64,000 nucleotides of DNA from JAWKOK01 sp963765875 (GTDB taxonomy: Bacteria; Chloroflexota; Anaerolineae; Caldilineales; Caldilineaceae): positions 124,001 to 188,000 of the forward strand of contig CAVXYK010000002.1 in NCBI GenBank assembly GCA_963765875.1, in the 5' to 3' direction. The notes beneath the pieces were generated by a model. The model had not been told where the DNA came from. It saw nothing but the letters and a program-made list of their open reading frames with translations, and made no database searches. The translations under genes and the position numbers were made by a program. Positions 9,317-20,776 of this stretch are shown piece after piece. Within the stretch, counting starts at the first letter, position 1. Each line of letters begins with the position of its first letter.

Positions 9317-9944
9317 TTCTCCTATGACTAACTACTTACTTGGAAACTTTTTTTTGGATTGACTGTCAAGCGTAACGCTTCCAGTCCATAAAGTATGTAA
9401 TTGCTACCTCAAAATATGTAGTTGATATCTCAATTGGTGACAAGGTGATCATGTTTTGTCCGATATTTGGTCTGATTTTGTCGTGTTCAGAGTATCTTCT
9501 CGTGCAATACCGAATGCTGAAATATCCTTGACATGTTTGGCGGCGCTCTGTTAAACTTGGAGCTTGGACGCAGTTGCGGCATAGGGCAAAATTGATACCT
9601 CGGCCGATTGGTAGAAATATGGTGCGAGTCCGAACCCGAAAAAGGCAAGGGAGTGCTTCTATGGCCGCCATCGTACAGAATTTCCCAGGCCAACAGCGGC
9701 TCAAGCAGATTATGCATCTCAGAGGCGCAGTGACCTATAGTCGGAGTTCTGTGCTTCCTGAACCTGGCTGAAGACAGAACGTAGTCGGTCGGGACATGGG
9801 CGGACACCCCCTGAATCCTCCGTGCGCAACAAATTGATGGTTTGACTGAGCTGTGGGGCGGATGCTTCACGGCATTTCTTTTTGCATACAGTATATCCAG
9901 CCAAGCACGCAACGATCGAAACGGCAGCTTGATAGGGAGGACGA
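9317..9944. other. Intergenic region without a recognisable gene
   Basis: About 630 bases separate the divergent DUF4397 and ABC-exporter genes. The open frames here (minus 9366-9704, minus 9487-10044) show no family signature. The part at 9340-9540 is AT-rich and probably holds the DUF4397 promoter. The exporter promoter should lie nearer 9940, but I could not pick convincing hexamers. Confidence 0.45.
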
Positions 9945-11711
9945 ATGACAGCACAACCGAACGTGTATCGTCGACTGATCGGCTACCTGAAACCTTACTG
10001 GTTCCAGGTAGTGATCGGCTACACGTCCATGATCTTCGCGACACTGTTGGGTCTGTTCGTGCCCCAGATCATCAAGGCGGCCATCGATCGCGGCTTGGAA
10101 GAAAAGGATATGACGGCCATCCTCTGGGCGGCATTGCTCATCCTTGGCATCGCGGTTGTGCGTGGACTTGCTGCGTTCGGTCAGCGCTACTACGGCCTCT
10201 GGCTCACCCACCGGGCAGCCTATGATCTGCGCAATGACTACTACGATGCCGTTCAACACCTCCCCTTCGCATTTCATGATCGCTCCCAGACCGGCGATCT
10301 CATGAGTCGAGCCACCAGCGATATCACCGAGACCGAACGGTTTGTCGGTGTCGGCCTGATGGATCTGGTTGCGATTGTGCTTCTTTCCGGCGGCGTCATC
10401 ATCGCGATGTTCTTCGAAAACGTACAGCTTGCCCTGCTTGCGTTGATCCCCATAGTCATTCTGTTGGTGGCGACGGTGCGATTTGGCGGCACTGTGCGGC
10501 CTATGTTCAAGTCCGTGCAGGAACAGATGGGGTTGCTCTCCACCAACATGCAGGAGAGCATGACGGGCATTACCGTGGTCAAGGCGTTTGCGCGTGAGCC
10601 GTACGAACTGGAGAAGTTTGAAGTAGAGAACAACGCCTGGTTCGAACAGCGCTATGCCGTGATCCGCGTCTGGGCCAACAACTGGCCTTTCTTTACGTTT
10701 CTGATCGCGGCCGGCGTCTTTCTTTTGCTCTGGTTTGGTGGCCCCATGGCAATCAACGGCACTATCACCGTCGGTACCCTCTTCGCTATGATCGCCTATG
10801 TGCTCATGCTCAACGGACCGGCTCAGCGGCTGGGTTTCCTGGCCAACCTGGCTGCCACAGCTGGGGCGAGCGCCACGCGCGTCTTTGAAATCATGGATAC
10901 GCCCAGCGAGATTGTTGAGAGCGATGGCGCGCATGAACTCGGCGAGGTTCAGGGATCAGTCACATTTGAGAATGTTGGATTCTCTTACCATGGCAGCAGA
11001 ACGGTGCTGGAGGACATCAACTTCACCGTTGAACCGGGCCAGACGATCGCCCTAATCGGCCCCACGGGATCCGGCAAATCGACGGTCATTCAATTGTTGC
11101 CCCGCTTCTATGACCCGATTGAGGGCCGAATTCTGATTGACGGCGTCGACATCCGTGAGGTCAAGCTCGTCAGTCTGCGCAGCCAGATCGGCATGGTTCT
11201 GCAGAATCCGTTTCTATTTAGTGCCACCATCGGCGAAAACATCGGCTATGGTCGCCGTGATTCTACGTTCAAAGATGTGGTTGCTGCGGCCAAGGCAGCC
11301 AACGCCCATGAATTTATCGAACAGTTTCCGGATGGCTATGACACCATCGTCGGCGAGCGCGGTGTTACATTGAGCGGCGGTCAGCGCCAGCGCGTTGCGA
11401 TCGCTCGGGCACTGCTACGCAATCCGAGGATTCTGATATTTGATGATTCGACGAGTAGCGTCGATACCGAAACTGAGCATCTGATCCAGCAGGCGCTGGA
11501 CAAGCTCATGGAAAACCGGACGACCTTTGTGATTGCCCAGCGTCTGCTCACGCTTAAAGAGGCCGATACGATCATCGTTCTGGATCACGGCCGCATTATC
11601 GAGCGTGGCACACATGATGAACTGCTGGAGCACGGCGGTCTCTACCGCGAGATATACGACCTCCAACTCCGCGATCAAGAGGAATTTCAGCAGCTAGAGA
11701 TCGGAGCCTAG
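9945..11711 (+). CDS. ABC exporter half-transporter with degenerate NBD (heterodimer subunit 1)
   Basis: Type IV ABC exporter half with an N-terminal six-helix membrane domain and a C-terminal ATPase, 588 residues. Walker A GPTGSGKST starts near residue 372 and an intact LSGGQRQR signature lies near 475. The Walker B region reads ILIFDDSTSSVD, with Asp in place of the catalytic Glu. The switch histidine is Gln (FVIAQRL, near 531). These are the marks of the non-catalytic half in heterodimeric exporters such as LmrCD and TM287/288. A strong AGGGAGG precedes the ATG by four bases. The next gene starts 8 bases after the stop and encodes the complementary half. The transported substrate (drug, lipid or peptide) is not predictable. 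Confidence 0.92.
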   Translation: MTAQPNVYRRLIGYLKPYWFQVVIGYTSMIFATLLGLFVPQIIKAAIDRGLEEKDMTAILWAALLILGIAVVRGLAAFGQRYYGLWLTHRAAYDLRNDYYDAVQHLPFAFHDRSQTGDLMSRATSDITETERFVGVGLMDLVAIVLLSGGVIIAMFFENVQLALLALIPIVILLVATVRFGGTVRPMFKSVQEQMGLLSTNMQESMTGITVVKAFAREPYELEKFEVENNAWFEQRYAVIRVWANNWPFFTFLIAAGVFLLLWFGGPMAINGTITVGTLFAMIAYVLMLNGPAQRLGFLANLAATAGASATRVFEIMDTPSEIVESDGAHELGEVQGSVTFENVGFSYHGSRTVLEDINFTVEPGQTIALIGPTGSGKSTVIQLLPRFYDPIEGRILIDGVDIREVKLVSLRSQIGMVLQNPFLFSATIGENIGYGRRDSTFKDVVAAAKAANAHEFIEQFPDGYDTIVGERGVTLSGGQRQRVAIARALLRNPRILIFDDSTSSVDTETEHLIQQALDKLMENRTTFVIAQRLLTLKEADTIIVLDHGRIIERGTHDELLEHGGLYREIYDLQLRDQEEFQQLEIGA

Positions 11712-11719
11712 GGGACATC

Positions 11720-13675
<1,956 letters not shown>

Positions 13676-13692
13676 GGGTGATTCCGGTAGAC

Positions 13693-13721
13693 TTGTACGC
13701 TCTCTGCGCAACGACTATACT
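13693..13721 (+). promoter_or_regulatory. Probable sigma-70 promoter for the ThuA-like gene
   Basis: TTGTAC (13693-13698) and TATACT (13716-13721) are separated by 17 bases, a near-consensus arrangement. They lie in the 166-base gap between the exporter operon and the next gene. Confidence 0.55.
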
Positions 13722-13841
13722 GTGTGTGAAATGTAATCGAATTTACATTCTGCCGACGTTCGGCAGTGTTGAGAAGTGACGAACAGTCCACAGCCTACTG
13801 GCAGCGGAGGACCGTTCACAAAGAAGGGAATGCAGAAAATC

Positions 13842-14495
13842 ATGGCAAAGAAAGCGCTTATGACATGGGGTGGCTGGGCTGGTCACGAGCCTGAGCAGTG
13901 TGTCAATATCTTCGCTCCACTGTTGGAAGAAGCCGGCTTTGACGTCAAGATCGTCGACACGCTTGATGTCTATCTAGATGAAGCGTATATGCGCTCGCTG
14001 GATTTGGTCGTGCCGGTCTGGACCATGAGCACGATCACCAAGGAACAAGAGTCGGGGCTTCTGGAAGCAGTCAAGTCCGGCGTGAACCTGGGCGGCTGGC
14101 ATGGCGGTATGGCCGACTCGTTTCGCGACAATGTCGACTATCAATGGATGGTCGGTGGTCAGTGGGTGGCGCATCCAGGCAATATCATTGACTACCGGGT
14201 CAACATCACCAATCACATGGATCCGATCACAGCCGGCATCGAAGACTTTGACATGCACTCTGAACAATATTACCTGCATGTGGATCCGGGCAATGATGTA
14301 TTGGCCACGACCATGTTTCATACCGACATTGCGCCGTGGGTCAACGGAACAGTAATGCCTGTTGTATGGAAGCGGATGTGGGGCAAGGGGCGGGTTTTCT
14401 ACTCGTCGCTAGGCCATGTAGCCGTCGACTTCGACGTGCCGGAGGCGAAAGAAATTGTTCGGCGAGGACTGCTCTGGGCAGGCGGCGAGCTCTAG
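13842..14495 (+). CDS. ThuA-like (trehalose utilisation) family protein
   Basis: Protein of about 217 residues with the ThuA/GATase-like fold. It begins MAKKALMTWGGWAGHEPEQ and contains GVNLGGWHGGMADSF and VVWKRMWGKGRVFYSSLGH, all characteristic of the family. ThuA-like proteins are linked to disaccharide metabolism, often next to oxidoreductases, but their biochemical role is poorly defined. The start is uncertain: ATG codons occur at 13830 and 13842 and a GTG at 13776. I prefer 13842 because family members begin a few residues before the WGGW motif and GAAGGGA lies upstream. A near-consensus promoter lies about 120 bases upstream. Confidence 0.82.
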   Translation: MAKKALMTWGGWAGHEPEQCVNIFAPLLEEAGFDVKIVDTLDVYLDEAYMRSLDLVVPVWTMSTITKEQESGLLEAVKSGVNLGGWHGGMADSFRDNVDYQWMVGGQWVAHPGNIIDYRVNITNHMDPITAGIEDFDMHSEQYYLHVDPGNDVLATTMFHTDIAPWVNGTVMPVVWKRMWGKGRVFYSSLGHVAVDFDVPEAKEIVRRGLLWAGGEL

Positions 14496-14498
14496 ACC

Positions 14499-14536
14499 TC
14501 TGTGTAGAGACGCAAGATCTTGCGTCTCTACACAGA
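14499..14536. repeat. Perfect 38-nt palindrome
   Basis: The two 19-base halves, centred on GATC at 14516-14519, are exact reverse complements, with TGTGTAGAGACGCAAGAT as the left arm. It begins four bases after the ThuA-like stop and could fold into a loopless hairpin or cruciform. The GTAGAGACGC word is typical of REP-like dispersed repeats. Confidence 0.7.
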
Positions 14537-14554
14537 ATTGACCATAGAAATCAG

Positions 14555-14592
14555 CATTAAAAAAAGGGACCGGCATGACGCCGGTCCCTTTC
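14555..14592. terminator. Bidirectional terminator between ThuA-like and cold-shock genes
   Basis: AAAGGGACCGGC (14563-14574) pairs with GCCGGTCCCTTT (14580-14591) around a 5-base loop. The A-rich left flank gives a U-tract for the minus-strand csp transcript, and the right side has CTTTCTATTT for the plus-strand gene. Confidence 0.85.
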
Positions 14593-14625
14593 TATTTGCT
14601 TCTAACGTGTAAGCTAGGGGAAAAC

Positions 14626-14838
14626 CTAGACCTTGCGCACGTTGGCAGCTGCCGGTCCCTTCGGACCCTGCTCGATGGTGAACTCAACACGGTCACCCTC
14701 GCCCAGTGTACGGAAACCTTCTGCAACGATGGCTGAATGATGCACGAAGACATCATTTCCACCTTCACGGGCCAAGAAGCCGTAGCCTTTGGCGTCATTG
14801 AACCACTTGACGGTGCCTACAATTGTTTCTTCACTCAT
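14626..14838 (-). CDS. csp: Cold-shock protein (CspA family)
   Basis: Single-domain OB-fold RNA chaperone of 70 residues. RNP1 is present as KGYGFL and RNP2 as VFVHHSAI, with the leading GTVKWFNDAKG. It would bind single-stranded RNA and melt secondary structure. The frame is open upstream to 14925, but the ATG at 14838 has GGGAG seven bases before it and gives the standard length. More than 300 bases without a gene lie upstream (14839-15192), consistent with the long leader common in csp genes; I see no other feature in that gap. The csp terminator is at 14555-14592. Confidence 0.93.
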   Translation of the reverse strand: MSEETIVGTVKWFNDAKGYGFLAREGGNDVFVHHSAIVAEGFRTLGEGDRVEFTIEQGPKGPAAANVRKV

Positions 14839-15192
14839 TGTCGTACTCCCATACTCTTTCTGTGTAAAAAACTTTACTCTTCGTACAAAACGTATTCTGC
14901 CAACGAGTGAAGTCGAGGTTGCCATCGAACCGGTTGTTCATCAACAGCGCACAAGTACTCCTGTCGGACATCACATCTTGCATCGCAAATTTTACTTCGA
15001 TATTTTTGATCTGTCAAGTCCAAATATCAACGAATTCAACGATAAGGGTTGGACATGGGTTACATGAGTCGCCATTGTGCCGGATCGGTTCAAATGATAC
15101 ACTTCTGACGGGCGGCTGCATGGTGATTCCGGCGCCCCTTTCGAGCAGTGCAATCCAACAAAAAGGCGTAGTAAAACTTGGAGGTTCGTCGT

Positions 15193-15562
15193 ATGCATTA
15201 TGATGCATTGGAAGAGATATTGCTCTCAAAGCCGGAAGCTGTCAAAGAGTTTCCCTTTGGCCCGGAAACAGCTGTCTTCAAGGTTGCCGGCAAGATGTTT
15301 GCCGGAACACCGTGGCAAGAGAATCTCTTGACCGTCAATCTCAAGTGTTACCCTGACGACGCTGATGCTCTGCGGGCGCTCTACCCTGCCGTCCAACCCG
15401 GCTACCACATGAACAAGGATCATTCGGAATACTGTCACGCTGGACGGCAGCATCCCCGATGAGGTAGTGCTACGCATGATCGATGAGTCCTACGCGCTGG
15501 TTGTCAAAGGCCTTCGAAAGGCCGATCGGCTGCGATTGCAGGCACTGCTCGGTGGATCCTGA
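15193..15562 (+). CDS. MmcQ/YjbR-family protein (one-base frameshift)
   Basis: Small DNA-binding-like protein of the MmcQ/YjbR fold, about 123 residues if the frame is restored. It begins MHYDALEEILLSKPEAVKEF and continues FPFGPETAVFKVAGKMFA, both family-typical. The frame breaks after YHMNKDH at 15421-15424. The text reads CATTCGGAAT where CAT TGG AAT (His-Trp-Asn) is expected, and the next frame continues NTVTLDGSIPDEVVLRMID and ends KADRLRLQALLGGS. Removing one C restores a full-length family member. GGAGG lies 8 bases before the ATG. The start of the following phosphotransferase overlaps the restored 3' end, which suggests an operon. Sequence error and recent decay are both possible. Confidence 0.75.
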
Positions 15563-16609
15563 GTCCCTGAGGCGGGTTCTGAACAGAGTCTATTCCGCCG
15601 AATGTACGCTGCTCCTGCCTTTGGCGCAAGGGGCGAACGATGTCTTGTTGGTTGATGCAGCCGGCCATTCAACACCGTGGGTTGTTCGTGTTTTGGCGAC
15701 GGATGCAGACGCGTATTTCACTGATTCGTTTCTCTCTGCCGCGCACGTTCTAGCCTTCCTGGAGGAACAGGGCTATCCGGCGGAGCGATTGATCCGTACA
15801 CGAGATGGCGAAACAGTTGGACTGGTCGACGGTCTGCGCCTGATGGTGACGATCTATGAGGGGACGCCTCTGCGTTCCTGGCAGGGGGAATCGTTTTCTT
15901 TGGATGGATTTCTCGAATGCCGTTCAGATATCGTCAACCAAATTCCGATCTCGTCCGCGGACTACTATGAATTGGGCATGAGATCGGGGAGTCTGCATTC
16001 TCTGCCACTGAAGACGTCGAGCCGTCTTTCGCCGCTGCCGACTGCAACCACGCTGCCTCAACGAGATCTTGTCTGGGTAGCGGAGTATCTGGCCGCCCGC
16101 TCAGGGGATGTGCCGACAAACCGCCAGGCAGAATACGAGACGCTGCTAGCCAACATCCGGTCGACCGACACCTGTGAGGGGTTGCCGATCACTCTGTTGC
16201 ACAGCGATGTCCACCCGGACAATGCCGTCCGTACACCGGACCGTGGGGTGATTCTGGTCGATTGGGAGGGGGCAGGATTGGGGTCGGCAATCGTTGACCT
16301 GGGATTGCTGCTCGACAGTTGCTTTGACGACAACTACCGTCCTGATACCAAGGCAATCGCTGCGGTTGTCGACGGCTACAGCGAATGCCGCTTGCCTTCG
16401 GGGCCGGAAGTGCAACGTCTGCCCGATGCGACGCGCTTTCGGACGTTGGTTCACCTGGGCGGCTACTTTTTCAGCGGGCCAATAATAGCCTGGATGATGA
16501 GCACCCGATTTATGGGATGACCCATCAACAGGCAAGAGCGAAGCTTGCACTTGCCGACGATATTGCGGCAGTAGCTTCACGACAGTTTGGGGAGAAAGCA
16601 ATACAATGA
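15552..16609 (+). CDS. Aminoglycoside phosphotransferase-family protein (probable C-terminal frameshift)
   Basis: Kinase-like protein of the APH/choline-kinase superfamily. The catalytic loop is LLHSDVHPDNAV, followed by VILVDWEGAGLGSAIVDLG, the Mg-binding D-W-E/D motif. I chose the GTG at 15552 because earlier codons overlap the MmcQ/YjbR 3' end. The frame as given stops at 16520 after WMMSTRFMG. A +1 shift near 16495 would continue IYGMTHQQARAKLALADDI to a stop at 16609, which overlaps the next gene's ATG as ATGA, a typical coupled junction. I therefore think the true end is 16609. The substrate could be an antibiotic, a sugar or another small alcohol. Confidence 0.72.
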
Positions 16610-18079
16610 CCAGCACAAGCGTGACGATAGAACCCACCTGGCCATCGTTAATCGACTATGGCATTCCCGACTGGTTCCAGGACGACAAGTTCGGTATCTA
16701 TGCCCATTGGGGACTCTATTCCGTGCCGGGCTTCGGCATGGAGTGGTACGGCAAACACATGTACGATCCGGCTCACCCGGTTCACGCTGAGCATGTTAAG
16801 CGCTTCGGATCGCCGGCTGAATTTGGCTACAAAGAGTTCATCCCAATGTTCACTGCCGAGAACTACGATCCCGATGAATGGGCCGACCTGTTTCACCGTT
16901 CCGGCGCACGGTACGGTGGTTTTTCCCTTGCCCACCATGACGGCTTCGGCCTGTGGGACAGCGACGTCTATCGCTGGAACGTCGGCAAGATGGGGCCGAA
17001 GCGAGATCTGTACGGCGAGTTTGCTGCGGCGTTGCGGCGGCGAAATCTGAGCGTTGTGGCCCCCTTCCACATCATCCGCGGCTTCAACTGGTTCTTGCCC
17101 GGTTGGAATCAATGGGACCAGAAGATGGACGAGGAATCGGTGCGCCTGGGGCGCGAGCAAGGCTGGGATGTCTTCGATCCTGCCTTTGCCGACTTCTACT
17201 GGCCCCAGTTCTCCAGTACATTTGAGGATTTCCTGGCCCAATGGAAAGCCGTTGTCGGCGAGGTCATTGACAAGTACCAGCCCGATCTCATGTGGTTTGA
17301 CGGCGGCAAATTCCGCGAGGACGCCTATGAACGTGACGCCCTGGAGATGCTCGCCTACTACCTCAATCAGAGTCGGGCTTGGGCCAAGCAAGTCTGTGTG
17401 CTCAACAAACTGCCGCGGTATGGTCTACAACTTTGATCCTGACTTTGGTGTCTGGAACTTCGAGGCCGGACGCGATCGCCCGGCTTTCCCGGCGCGCCCC
17501 TGGAACGACGACATGAAGATCGGCGACAAGTCCTGGGGCTGGGTCGAGGGACAGACCTACGTGTCCGGCAAGGAACTGCTCCACGGGCTCATTGACCGGG
17601 TCAGCCGCGGCGGCGGCCTTTCCCTCTCACTATCGCCCAAGGCTGACGGCACCATCCCGGACGCCCAGCAGCAGTCGATTCTGGCAGTCGGCGAGTGGCT
17701 GGCGATCAACGGCGAGGCCATCTACAACACACGCGCCTGGACGGTTCAAGCGGAGGGCGACACCGAGAAGCTGATCGACCGTAGTCGGCAACATCCGCAT
17801 TGGTTCTTTGCCAACTGCAACGCCGATGACCGACGCTATACGCGTTCTAAAGATGGTGACGCCATCTACGCCATGACCTTGGGCGTGCCCGCAGGTTCTG
17901 TTCGCTTCGATGCCCTGGGGACAAACGCCGGCCATCTAGATCGTCCAGTCCGCTCGGTCGAGATGCTGGGCGGCGACGGTCGCTGCGAGTGGACGCAATC
18001 GCCGCAAGGTCTCACGATCAGGGTGCGCGAAAATGAAGCCCCATCGGACGCTGCGATTGCATGGAAAGTCGAACTGTAG
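16606..18079 (+). CDS. GH29 alpha-L-fucosidase (one-base frameshift)
   Basis: Predicted alpha-L-fucosidase that removes terminal fucose from glycans, about 490 residues when joined. The N-terminal part holds WFQDDKFGIYAHWGLYSVPG and AKRSGARYGGF-like sequence (HRSGARYGGFSLAHHDGFGL), and the WFDG motif at about residue 230 carries the expected nucleophile Asp. At 17410-17420 the frame breaks after NKLPR and the adjacent frame continues GMVYNFDPDFGVWNFEAGRD, then GWVEGQTYVSG and LIDRVSRGGGLSLSLSPKAD, the usual GH29 end of the catalytic domain. One extra base explains it. No signal peptide is seen, so the enzyme is probably cytoplasmic. Its ATG overlaps the preceding kinase-like gene. A sulfatase lies 2.7 kb downstream. 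Confidence 0.85.
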
Positions 18080-18100
18080 GGCAGGTTGGGAGGAAGTCAG

Positions 18101-18922
18101 ATGCAAAATAATCCGGCAAAGTGGGCGGCCGACTACTTCAACGCTTCAGGTGTCGAGGAGTGGGAGCGATTGATTGCGACACCTCTCGATGAGGTGAGCC
18201 TCTACATCCACACCCATTACCTGAATGAGCATGTGGTCGCCGGCGTACGCGTGTTGGAGATCGGCGCCGGCGCCGGACGTTTCACGCAGGTGTTGGCCGA
18301 ACTGGGCGCGCACGTTGTTGTCGGTGACATCTCTGAGGTTCAGTTGGCATTGAATCGGCGTTATGCGCGACAGCATGGATTCGAAGAAGCTGTTGAGGCC
18401 CGTCATCAGATCGATATCTGTGACATGTCGATTTTTCCCGATGCATCGTTCGATGCTGTGGTTGCCTACGGCGGTCCGCTGAGCTACGTGCTTGACCAGC
18501 GTGATGTCGCACTTCATGAGTGCATGCGTCTGCTTCGGCAGGACGGCAAACTACTGTTGAGCGTCATGTCGATTTGGGGGACTGCTCATCTTTATCTAGA
18601 TGGTGTGATGTCACTGCCGTTGGCGAGAAACCAGCAGATCACCGGGACCGGCGACCTCTTGCCCCAAGCGCCGGATGAGACAGGCCACTACTGCCATATG
18701 TTCCGATCAGAAGAGCTGCGTGATCGGCTGACAGCGGCTAACCTGACGTTGCTCGATATGTCGGCATCAAACTGCCTGTCGTTGCGGTGGCAAGAATTGC
18801 TGGGAACGATGCGTGCCGATAGTGAGAAATGGCAGGAACTGCTGCGCATGGAAATAGAGGCTTGTGCCAGTGAGGGCTGCACCGGCATGGGTACGCATAT
18901 CATCGCAGTGGGCCAACGCTAA
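18101..18922 (+). CDS. Class I SAM-dependent methyltransferase
   Basis: Methyltransferase of 273 residues with motif I VLEIGAGAGRFTQVLAELGA followed by acidic VVGDIS at the end of the second strand. It has AVVAYGGPLSYV at motif IV and a CMRLLRQDGKLLLSVMS motif after it. This arrangement is typical of UbiE/BioC-like small-molecule methyltransferases. The ATG at 18101 is preceded by GGAGGAAG at four bases, which decides the start over the upstream codon at 18086. Its TAA overlaps the ATG of the following Nudix gene as TAATG. The substrate is unknown. Confidence 0.85.
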   Translation: MQNNPAKWAADYFNASGVEEWERLIATPLDEVSLYIHTHYLNEHVVAGVRVLEIGAGAGRFTQVLAELGAHVVVGDISEVQLALNRRYARQHGFEEAVEARHQIDICDMSIFPDASFDAVVAYGGPLSYVLDQRDVALHECMRLLRQDGKLLLSVMSIWGTAHLYLDGVMSLPLARNQQITGTGDLLPQAPDETGHYCHMFRSEELRDRLTAANLTLLDMSASNCLSLRWQELLGTMRADSEKWQELLRMEIEACASEGCTGMGTHIIAVGQR

Positions 18923-19350
18923 TGGATGTCGTACACAAGGTCCTCGCCTACATCACCCATGGTGATCGGCTGCTCGTCTTCGATCATGTCGATTTTCCTG
19001 ATGCTGGTACCCAGGTTCCTGCCGGTACCCGCGAGGTCTTCGAGGATTCGGCTGCCGCTGTACTTCGCGAGGCAATCGAGGAGACGGGCTTGTCCGGCCT
19101 GCGCCTGAACGCCTTTCTTGGCCAATTCGATGTTCGATTTCCGGATCGCGATCTGCTCCATCGGCACCGCTTCTACCACCTGATCTGCGATGGGCAGTCG
19201 CCGCAACGGTGGCGACATTTTGAGGATGACCCGTCTACCGGCGGCGAGCCGATACTCTTCGAGCTCTACTGGGTCAGTTTTCCGGAAGGAGTCCCGGAAT
19301 TGGCTCCCGGTCACGACGCGATGTTTGATGCGCTACAGGCGTATCTTTGA
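18922..19350 (+). CDS. Nudix hydrolase
   Basis: Protein of 142 residues with a Nudix box starting GTREVFEDSAAAVLREA and ending IEETGL. This fits GX5EX7REUXEEXGU, with the Glu pair for Mg2+ binding in REAIEE. It would hydrolyse a nucleoside diphosphate linked to another moiety; the specificity cannot be inferred. It is translationally coupled to the methyltransferase upstream (1-base overlap) and followed 11 bases later by a hydrolase, so the three probably form an operon. Confidence 0.86.
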   Translation: MDVVHKVLAYITHGDRLLVFDHVDFPDAGTQVPAGTREVFEDSAAAVLREAIEETGLSGLRLNAFLGQFDVRFPDRDLLHRHRFYHLICDGQSPQRWRHFEDDPSTGGEPILFELYWVSFPEGVPELAPGHDAMFDALQAYL

Positions 19351-19361
19351 GGGGGAATACC

Positions 19362-20202
19362 GTGCCGATTATTGATATTGATGACGGTTCTGTGCTGAAT
19401 TATGAATGGCGTGGACAAGCTGGTTCGCCGCTGCTGCTGCTCTCCGGGTTTGGTACGTCCATGGTCGATTGGCCGCCGGCATTTCTGGCCCAACTTGAGG
19501 AATCGCACGGCTTGATCCTTCTCGACAATCGTGGGATGGGCCAGAGTGCAGGTTCGATGGACAACTACTCCATGGCCGAAGCAGCCAACGATGTGGTCGA
19601 GCTGCTAGATGCGCTGGAGCTTGAAAAAGTCCACATCTTTGGTCATTCGATGGGGGGCATGATCGGCCAACACTTTGCATTGGCGCATCCTCATCGTTTG
19701 ATGAGTCTCACGTTGGCGTCCACGGCGCCCGGGGGACCCGCCAATCCGAATCTGGTTCCGCCGGACCCAGCCGTCTTGGCCCAGTTCAGCCAGCCGCCTT
19801 CCGGCAATCGCGCACAAGATGTACGCGACGGCTGGGCCATCGGCTATACACCGGCCTTCATTGAGCGCGAGCAGGATCTGCTTGAGGCGATGCTCGAAGT
19901 GAAGCTGGCCTATCCGGAGCCACCGCTGGAAGCACGACAAGGGCAGATGTTTGCACTTACCCAGACCCATGACATTCTTGAGCATTTGCCGGAGATCGAC
20001 TGTCCGACGCTGATTTTGACCGGAGCCGATGACATATTCGGTCCCACCGCAGAATTCCCACATCATGGCAGAGCACATTCCCAATGCGCGGGTGATCGAA
20101 TATCCCCACTGCGCTCACGGCCTGCTTGTCGAAACAGGCGGAGCCGTAGAAGAGGATCTGCTCGCCTTTCTCGCCGAGGTCGATGGTGTATGCCCGGACT
20201 AG
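19362..20202 (+). CDS. Alpha/beta-fold hydrolase (one-base frameshift near the end)
   Basis: Esterase/lipase-like hydrolase of about 280 residues. It has an oxyanion-region motif SGFGTSMVDW, the nucleophile elbow FGHSMGGMIGQ (Ser) and the acid in LTGADDIFGP. After AEFP (near 20060) the given frame becomes nonsense, but the next frame reads HIMAEHIPNARVIEYPHCAH, which supplies the catalytic His, then GLLVETGGAVEEDLLAFL to a stop at 20202. A one-base indel explains it. The start is the GTG at 19362, with GAGGGGG just upstream; a TTG at 19347 is the alternative. It belongs with the preceding Nudix and methyltransferase genes. Confidence 0.82.
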
Positions 20203-20347
20203 CTGCCTAGAAGCCTACGATTTGTCATTCTGTTCGCAGAGCGGTCGCAAAGCGACAACGGGTATTTTCGATCACGTCATTCCGGCAAGGGGCCAGCGAA
20301 GAATCTCGCTTTTTTCGGAATCGTGAACCAATGGAATTCGATCGGGT

Positions 20348-20681
20348 GTGTTGGCGCTTTGCGCATGCTTCGCAAACATAACGAGGTGATGGCGTACTGC
20401 TATGTAGGGACATGGCATTCCGCACAGACCTGTTGTTGACGGAGACCGTTTCGACCTTCAAGACCACAACCGCCAACCATACCGCGGCTAGGAATGTCTT
20501 GTCCGTGCCTGGCATTGCAGTAGGTCTGAAACGGACAAGGCATCCCAAGAATCATGGTCAGAATGCGGTTGATGCTTCTCAATTTGGAATCGCCCAATCA
20601 GAGTTCGACCTGGCGGGGAATGCCATGTCCCTACGGATCTCAACTTGTTTTGTTTACGCAGCAGGCGCTTTTTGCCAACAC
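20348..20681. repeat. MITE-like element, family C copy 1
   Basis: The inner part (20404-20634, 231 bp) has perfect 18-bp terminal inverted repeats: GTAGGGACATGGCATTCC at the left and its reverse complement at the right. An outer, less perfect inverted pair (GTGTTGGC...CAAACA) extends it to about 334 bp. A second copy with the same 231-bp inner length lies at 62866-63189. It has no credible open reading frame and fills the gap before the sulfatase, together with CATTCCG-type repeats at about 20220-20345. Confidence 0.8.
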
Positions 20682-20776
20682 ACCCATTTCTATTTCTACG
20701 ATAGGATCTGCGCGTTTGATAGTTCACCCTGCGCTCTCGCATCAAGAAGACCAACACAATGAAAGGCCCGACTTCA

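Noticed and set aside
9366..10044. Minus-strand frames before the ABC exporter
   Set aside because: Odd composition, no domains, and they overlap the strongly supported exporter start.
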